This document shows, in pieces, positions 61,221 through 64,000 of a stretch of DNA of 64,000 bases; within the stretch, counting starts at the first letter, position 1, and the number at the start of each line of letters is the position of its first letter. A program made the translations under genes and the position numbers. Source of the stretch: Rhizobiales bacterium Ga0077545 (lineage in GTDB: Bacteria > Pseudomonadota > Alphaproteobacteria > Rhizobiales > Methylopilaceae); contig LNEV01000007.1 in the NCBI GenBank assembly GCA_001464335.1, positions 231,368 through 295,367 on the forward strand. Direction: 5' to 3'. The notes under the pieces are model-generated. The model made no database searches, was not told the origin of the DNA, and saw nothing but the letters and a program-made list of their open reading frames with translations.

Positions 61221-61336
61221 CCCGCCCCGGCCCTACAGCCCGCGTATTGGCACGCAAGAAGGCGGAGACAACGCGGCTCCTCAAGAAATACGTCGCGCGT
61301 CTTTTGCGCCGCCGACAGAAGAGAAAGGCAAAGTGA
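61217..61336 (+). CDS. Very basic small phage protein (39 aa)
   Basis: Arg/Lys make up about 45 percent of residues (LLRRRQKRKAK at the end). ATGA overlap upstream and TGATG overlap with the ERF gene. It may bind DNA or RNA. Confidence 0.55.
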   Translation: MTRPGPTARVLARKKAETTRLLKKYVARLLRRRQKRKAK

Positions 61337-62064
61337 TGTCGCAAGCTGTTGTTGAACATTCCGCGTTCGGTGAGAATCGGCGCATACAGACCAGCATGGC
61401 GATGACGCCAATGGAGATGCTGTCACAGGCTGTTTCCAACGGCGCCAGCGTCGAAGTCCTGACGAAGCTGATGGACCTTCGCGACCGCTGGGAAGCCGGT
61501 GAAGCGCGCAAGGCGTTTGATGCCGCTGTCAGCTCGGCCAAGAGCGACATCCCGGTCATCGAAAAGAACGCCACCGGCCACAACAATCGCCGGTACGCGG
61601 ACTTCGCCCAGATCGCGCGGACCATTGACCCGATCCTTGCGGGCTATGGCCTGTCCTATCGCTTCCGTGCCGAGCAGGATGAAAAGCTGATCCGCGTGAC
61701 GTGCGTCCTGTCGCACAAACAGGGGCACTCCGAGGAGGCCACGCTTGCCGGTCCCTCCGACACGTCTGGCAGTAAGAACGCGATCCAGGCTATCGGCTCC
61801 ACCCTCACCTACCTCCAGCGGTATTCGCTCTGCCAGATGCTTGGCCTTGCGTCTTCCGAGGATGACGACGCTGGCGCGACTGGCGGCGGGGAAGTCATTT
61901 CCGACGAACAGCGCGACGAGATTCAGGCTCTGATCGACGAGACACAGTCCGACATTCGCCGGTTCTGCGCGGCGTTCAACGCGCCGTCTCTCGCGGACCT
62001 TCCAGTCAAGTCGTTCGAGCGCGCCAAGCAGCTTCTGAACCAGAAGAAGGGGCAGAAGCAATGA
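61336..62064 (+). CDS. erf: ERF-family single-strand annealing protein
   Basis: 242 residues. The core GHNNRRYADFAQIARTIDPIL with GYGLSYRF and GSTLTYLQRYSLCQMLGLAS is the ERF signature. It pairs complementary strands in phage recombination. The partner exonuclease gene follows with a 4-nt overlap. Confidence 0.9.
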   Translation: MSQAVVEHSAFGENRRIQTSMAMTPMEMLSQAVSNGASVEVLTKLMDLRDRWEAGEARKAFDAAVSSAKSDIPVIEKNATGHNNRRYADFAQIARTIDPILAGYGLSYRFRAEQDEKLIRVTCVLSHKQGHSEEATLAGPSDTSGSKNAIQAIGSTLTYLQRYSLCQMLGLASSEDDDAGATGGGEVISDEQRDEIQALIDETQSDIRRFCAAFNAPSLADLPVKSFERAKQLLNQKKGQKQ

Positions 62065-62705
62065 GCGTGCGCATCTACGCCGCCGAGGAGCTTCCGCAAG
62101 GGTCTCCCGAATGGCATGCGGCGCGGGCTGGCAAGGTGACGGCGTCGGAATTCTCGACTGTCATGGCAAAGGGCCGCGACGGTGGAGCGAGCAAGACGCG
62201 CCGCACCTACATGCTCAAGCTCGCGGGTGAGATCATCACCGGCTTGCCCGCTGAGTCCTACAGCAACGCGCATATGGAGCGCGGGCACGAGTGGGAGCCT
62301 GAGGCGCGCCGGGACTATTCGATCCTGAAGGATGTGGACCCGCAGCTTGTCGGCTTCATCTGCGATGACATCAAAGGGTGCAGCCCTGACAGCCTCGTGG
62401 GCGATGACGGCGGATTGGAGATCAAGTCTGCCGCTCCGCATATCCAGATCGAGCGCCTTCTGGCGAACGACCTGCCGCCCGAACACAAGGCCCAAGTTCA
62501 AGGCTGCATGTGGGTCACGGGCCGGTCATTCTGGGACTTCGTGTCGTACTCACGCGGCCTCCCGCTTCTCGTTGTCCGGGTCACCCGCGATGACGATTAC
62601 ATCAACACGCTCGCCTTCGCCGTTGATCGCTTCAACGAGGAATTGATGGGCGTGGTCGACACCATCCGCCGCTATGGCGAACCCACATCACAAGCAGCGG
62701 AGTGA
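62061..62705 (+). CDS. YqaJ-type phage exonuclease
   Basis: 214 residues. YqaJ motifs: EWHAARAGKVTASEFSTVM near 19-37, GHEWEPEARRDYS near 74-87, catalytic SPDSLVGDDGGLEIKSA near 109-125 and HKAQVQGCMWV. A lambda Exo-like nuclease that resects double-strand ends for ERF. Confidence 0.92.
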   Translation: MSVRIYAAEELPQGSPEWHAARAGKVTASEFSTVMAKGRDGGASKTRRTYMLKLAGEIITGLPAESYSNAHMERGHEWEPEARRDYSILKDVDPQLVGFICDDIKGCSPDSLVGDDGGLEIKSAAPHIQIERLLANDLPPEHKAQVQGCMWVTGRSFWDFVSYSRGLPLLVVRVTRDDDYINTLAFAVDRFNEELMGVVDTIRRYGEPTSQAAE

Positions 62706-62708
62706 ATC

Positions 62709-63143
62709 ATGGCTGGCAGTGTCAACAAGGTCATTCTGGTCGGCAATCTTGGGGCCGACCCTGAAATCCGCCGCACGCAAGACGGTAAGGCAATTGCGAA
62801 CCTCCGCATTGCCACGTCCGAAACTTGGCGCGACCGCAACAGCGGCGAGCGCAAGGAAAAGACAGAGTGGCACCGGGTAACGGTGTTCAACGAGGGGCTT
62901 GCGAAGGTCTGCGAAAGCTACGTGCGCAAGGGCTCCAAGGTCTACATCGAGGGCACGCTTCAGACTCGCAAATGGACCGACCAGAGCGGGCAGGAAAAGT
63001 ACAGCACCGAAGTCGTTCTTCAAGGCTTCGGCGGCGTGCTGACCATGCTTGACGGGCCTCCCGGTCAGGACCGCGCGGAACGCCCTGAGCCCAACGACAA
63101 CCCTGACGCTCGCGATCTCTCGGATTCGGAGATCCCGTTCTAA
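62709..63143 (+). CDS. ssb: Single-stranded DNA-binding protein
   Basis: 144 residues. OB-fold with [38 protein letters not shown] and a truncated acidic linker ending DLSDSEIPF, the tail that recruits repair proteins. Shorter than host SSB. Confidence 0.95.
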   Translation: MAGSVNKVILVGNLGADPEIRRTQDGKAIANLRIATSETWRDRNSGERKEKTEWHRVTVFNEGLAKVCESYVRKGSKVYIEGTLQTRKWTDQSGQEKYSTEVVLQGFGGVLTMLDGPPGQDRAERPEPNDNPDARDLSDSEIPF

Positions 63144-63541
63144 TGGCCCGCGCCCTCATCGTCCTTCGCAGCCAGAACGACCGCAAGCGAGCGGCGCTGT
63201 GGGCGCACGAACTGCCCTACGGCACCCGCGTGGAGTTCAAGGAAGCCAAGCGCTCGACCGAGCAGAATTCCCGCATGTGGGCCATGCTCAGCGATGTAGC
63301 TACGCAAGTCCGCTGGCATGGCGTCAAGCTCTCGCCCGATGACTGGAAGCTGATCTTCCTCGACGGCCTCAAGCGTGAAGTCCGCATGGTTCCGAATATG
63401 AACGGGAACGGCTTCGTCAACCTTGGCCGGTCGTCGTCGGATCTGAGCAAGGCCGAAATGACGGATTTGATTGAACTGGTGTTCATGTTCGGCGCGCAGC
63501 TCGGCGTGAAGTTCCAGGACGACGCTGAGGTGGCAGCATGA
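63143..63541 (+). CDS. ninB: NinB-like recombination mediator
   Basis: 132 residues with the NinB pattern RVEFKEAKRSTEQNSRMWAML, then WHGVKLSPDDWKLIF and LSKAEMTDLIELVFMFG. Lambda NinB (Orf) binds SSB and helps recombinase loading. 1-nt overlap with ssb, 4-nt with the HNH gene. Confidence 0.88.
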   Translation: MARALIVLRSQNDRKRAALWAHELPYGTRVEFKEAKRSTEQNSRMWAMLSDVATQVRWHGVKLSPDDWKLIFLDGLKREVRMVPNMNGNGFVNLGRSSSDLSKAEMTDLIELVFMFGAQLGVKFQDDAEVAA

Positions 63542-63900
63542 GCCGCGAAGTCCCGGAGTGGATCGGGAAAACCGACGACACAAAGATCCCTGATCGCGTC
63601 CGCCTCCGCGTGTTCGAGCGCGCTGGCGGGGTTTGCCACATCACGGGCCGAAAGATCATAGCCGGCGAAGCGTGGGAGTGCGACCACGTGGTGGCGCTAA
63701 TCAATGGGGGCGAACACCGGGAATCGAACCTGGCTCCCGCCCTCCGCTCCGCACACCGCGTCAAGACAGCCGAGGACGTGAAGCAGAAGTCGAAGTCCGC
63801 CCGCATTCGCAAGCGTGCCGCTGGCATCAAGAAACCCCGGACCATCACTCAATGGCGGCGCTTTGACGGGACAATCGTCCGCGCGCCTCGTGAAAGGTAG
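63538..63900 (+). CDS. Phage HNH endonuclease
   Basis: 120 residues. HNH core CHITGRKIIAGEAWECDHVVALINGG (His/Asp in CDHVV) and then SNLAPALRSAH. Arg-rich C-terminus. Often involved in packaging or recombination; no intron or insertion context here. Confidence 0.85.
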   Translation: MSREVPEWIGKTDDTKIPDRVRLRVFERAGGVCHITGRKIIAGEAWECDHVVALINGGEHRESNLAPALRSAHRVKTAEDVKQKSKSARIRKRAAGIKKPRTITQWRRFDGTIVRAPRER

Positions 63901-63904
63901 AGCC

Positions 63905-64000
63905 ATGACTAAAGAAAACACGCTTCCAGACCGTGTGTCGGTTGAGATGAAGGGCGAATTTGTGCTGGTTCGCCGCAATGTCGCGGTATCGGCGCGCAAT
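63905..64000 (+). CDS. Phage gene, 5' part only (32 codons in window)
   Basis: ATG at 63905 starts MTKENTLPDRVSVEMKGEF and runs off the right edge. No function can be given. Confidence 0.55.
   Translation, partial: MTKENTLPDRVSVEMKGEFVLVRRNVAVSARN

Larger units (their letters stand above)
28140..64000. mobile_element. Prophage, temperate podovirus-like, continuing past the right edge
   Basis: A continuous phage gene set: terminase, P22-like portal, scaffold, N4-gp56-like capsid, gp10-like tail accessory protein, ejection proteins, lysis cassette, CI/Cro-type switch, replication and recombination modules. The chromosomal acyltransferase ends the host side, and phage-type small genes begin at 28212. 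The precise left attachment site is not visible; no integrase or direct repeat is found in the window, so the left boundary is approximate (about 28,000-28,200). Confidence 0.93.

Noticed and set aside
1..64000. CRISPR array or insertion sequence
   Set aside because: No regularly spaced long direct repeats with unique spacers were seen. The only phased repeats are the 7-bp iterons, and no transposase motif was found.

Overview
The window is high-GC alphaproteobacterial DNA, most likely from the Hyphomicrobiales (Rhizobiales). The reasons are two Irr-type iron-control boxes in front of bfd and bfr, a tRNA-His with A73 and no encoded G-1, a PdhS/PleC-like sensor kinase, and the general gene style. 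I cannot name the genus. There are no rRNA genes, CRISPR arrays or insertion sequences.

Positions 1 to about 28,000 are chromosome. From the left: the N-terminal half of nhaA, tRNA-His, a PAS sensor histidine kinase, an iron block (bfd, bfr, a periplasmic iron-binding protein and a two-domain iron permease without a local ATPase), a ChaA-type cation/proton antiporter, and a polyamine block. In that block potF-G-H-I on the minus strand faces a puuA-like ligase and a puuB-like oxidase on the plus strand, so putrescine uptake and gamma-glutamylation/oxidation are encoded back to back. Next come two paralogous secreted proteins of unknown function, a UDP-glucuronate-4-epimerase-like enzyme and a sulfate assimilation block on the minus strand (cysG, cysH, sbp, cysT, cysW, cysA). 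A LOG-family protein, an MsbA-like ABC exporter and an acyltransferase 3 protein complete the chromosomal part.

From about 28,140 to the right edge the DNA is a temperate podovirus-like prophage that continues past the window. Late genes run leftward from about 52,600 to 29,150: small and large terminase, P22-like portal, scaffold, N4-gp56-like capsid, gp4/gp10-like tail accessory proteins, three internal/ejection-type proteins, fibre and collar-like proteins, an M15 endolysin, a holin, spanin candidates, a trypsin-like protease and a metallophosphoesterase. The replication operon also runs leftward, from 58,654 to 52,680, with tightly overlapping genes: Cro-like, several small proteins, GcrA-like, RuvC-like, an initiator with iterons inside its coding sequence, primase-helicase and a NusG-like protein. 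A CI/LexA-like repressor reads rightward from 58,750. A rightward early operon from 60,040 encodes ERF annealing protein, YqaJ exonuclease, SSB, NinB and HNH proteins. No integrase is seen and the right end is outside the window.

The most unusual element is the late-operon leader at about 52,150-52,600. A consensus-like promoter is followed by roughly 450 nt of highly structured RNA. It ends in an intrinsic terminator whose 5' arm can instead pair with an upstream arm, which in turn can be held by a third hairpin. A phage NusG paralog is encoded just upstream. Together these look like an attenuation/antitermination switch for late gene expression. Other points of interest are a regular array of TGTCTCG iterons inside the initiator gene, two clusters of 19-bp repressor operators, a divergent four-gene cassette inside the late operon, and a free-standing HNH endonuclease with its own promoter beside the capsid gene.
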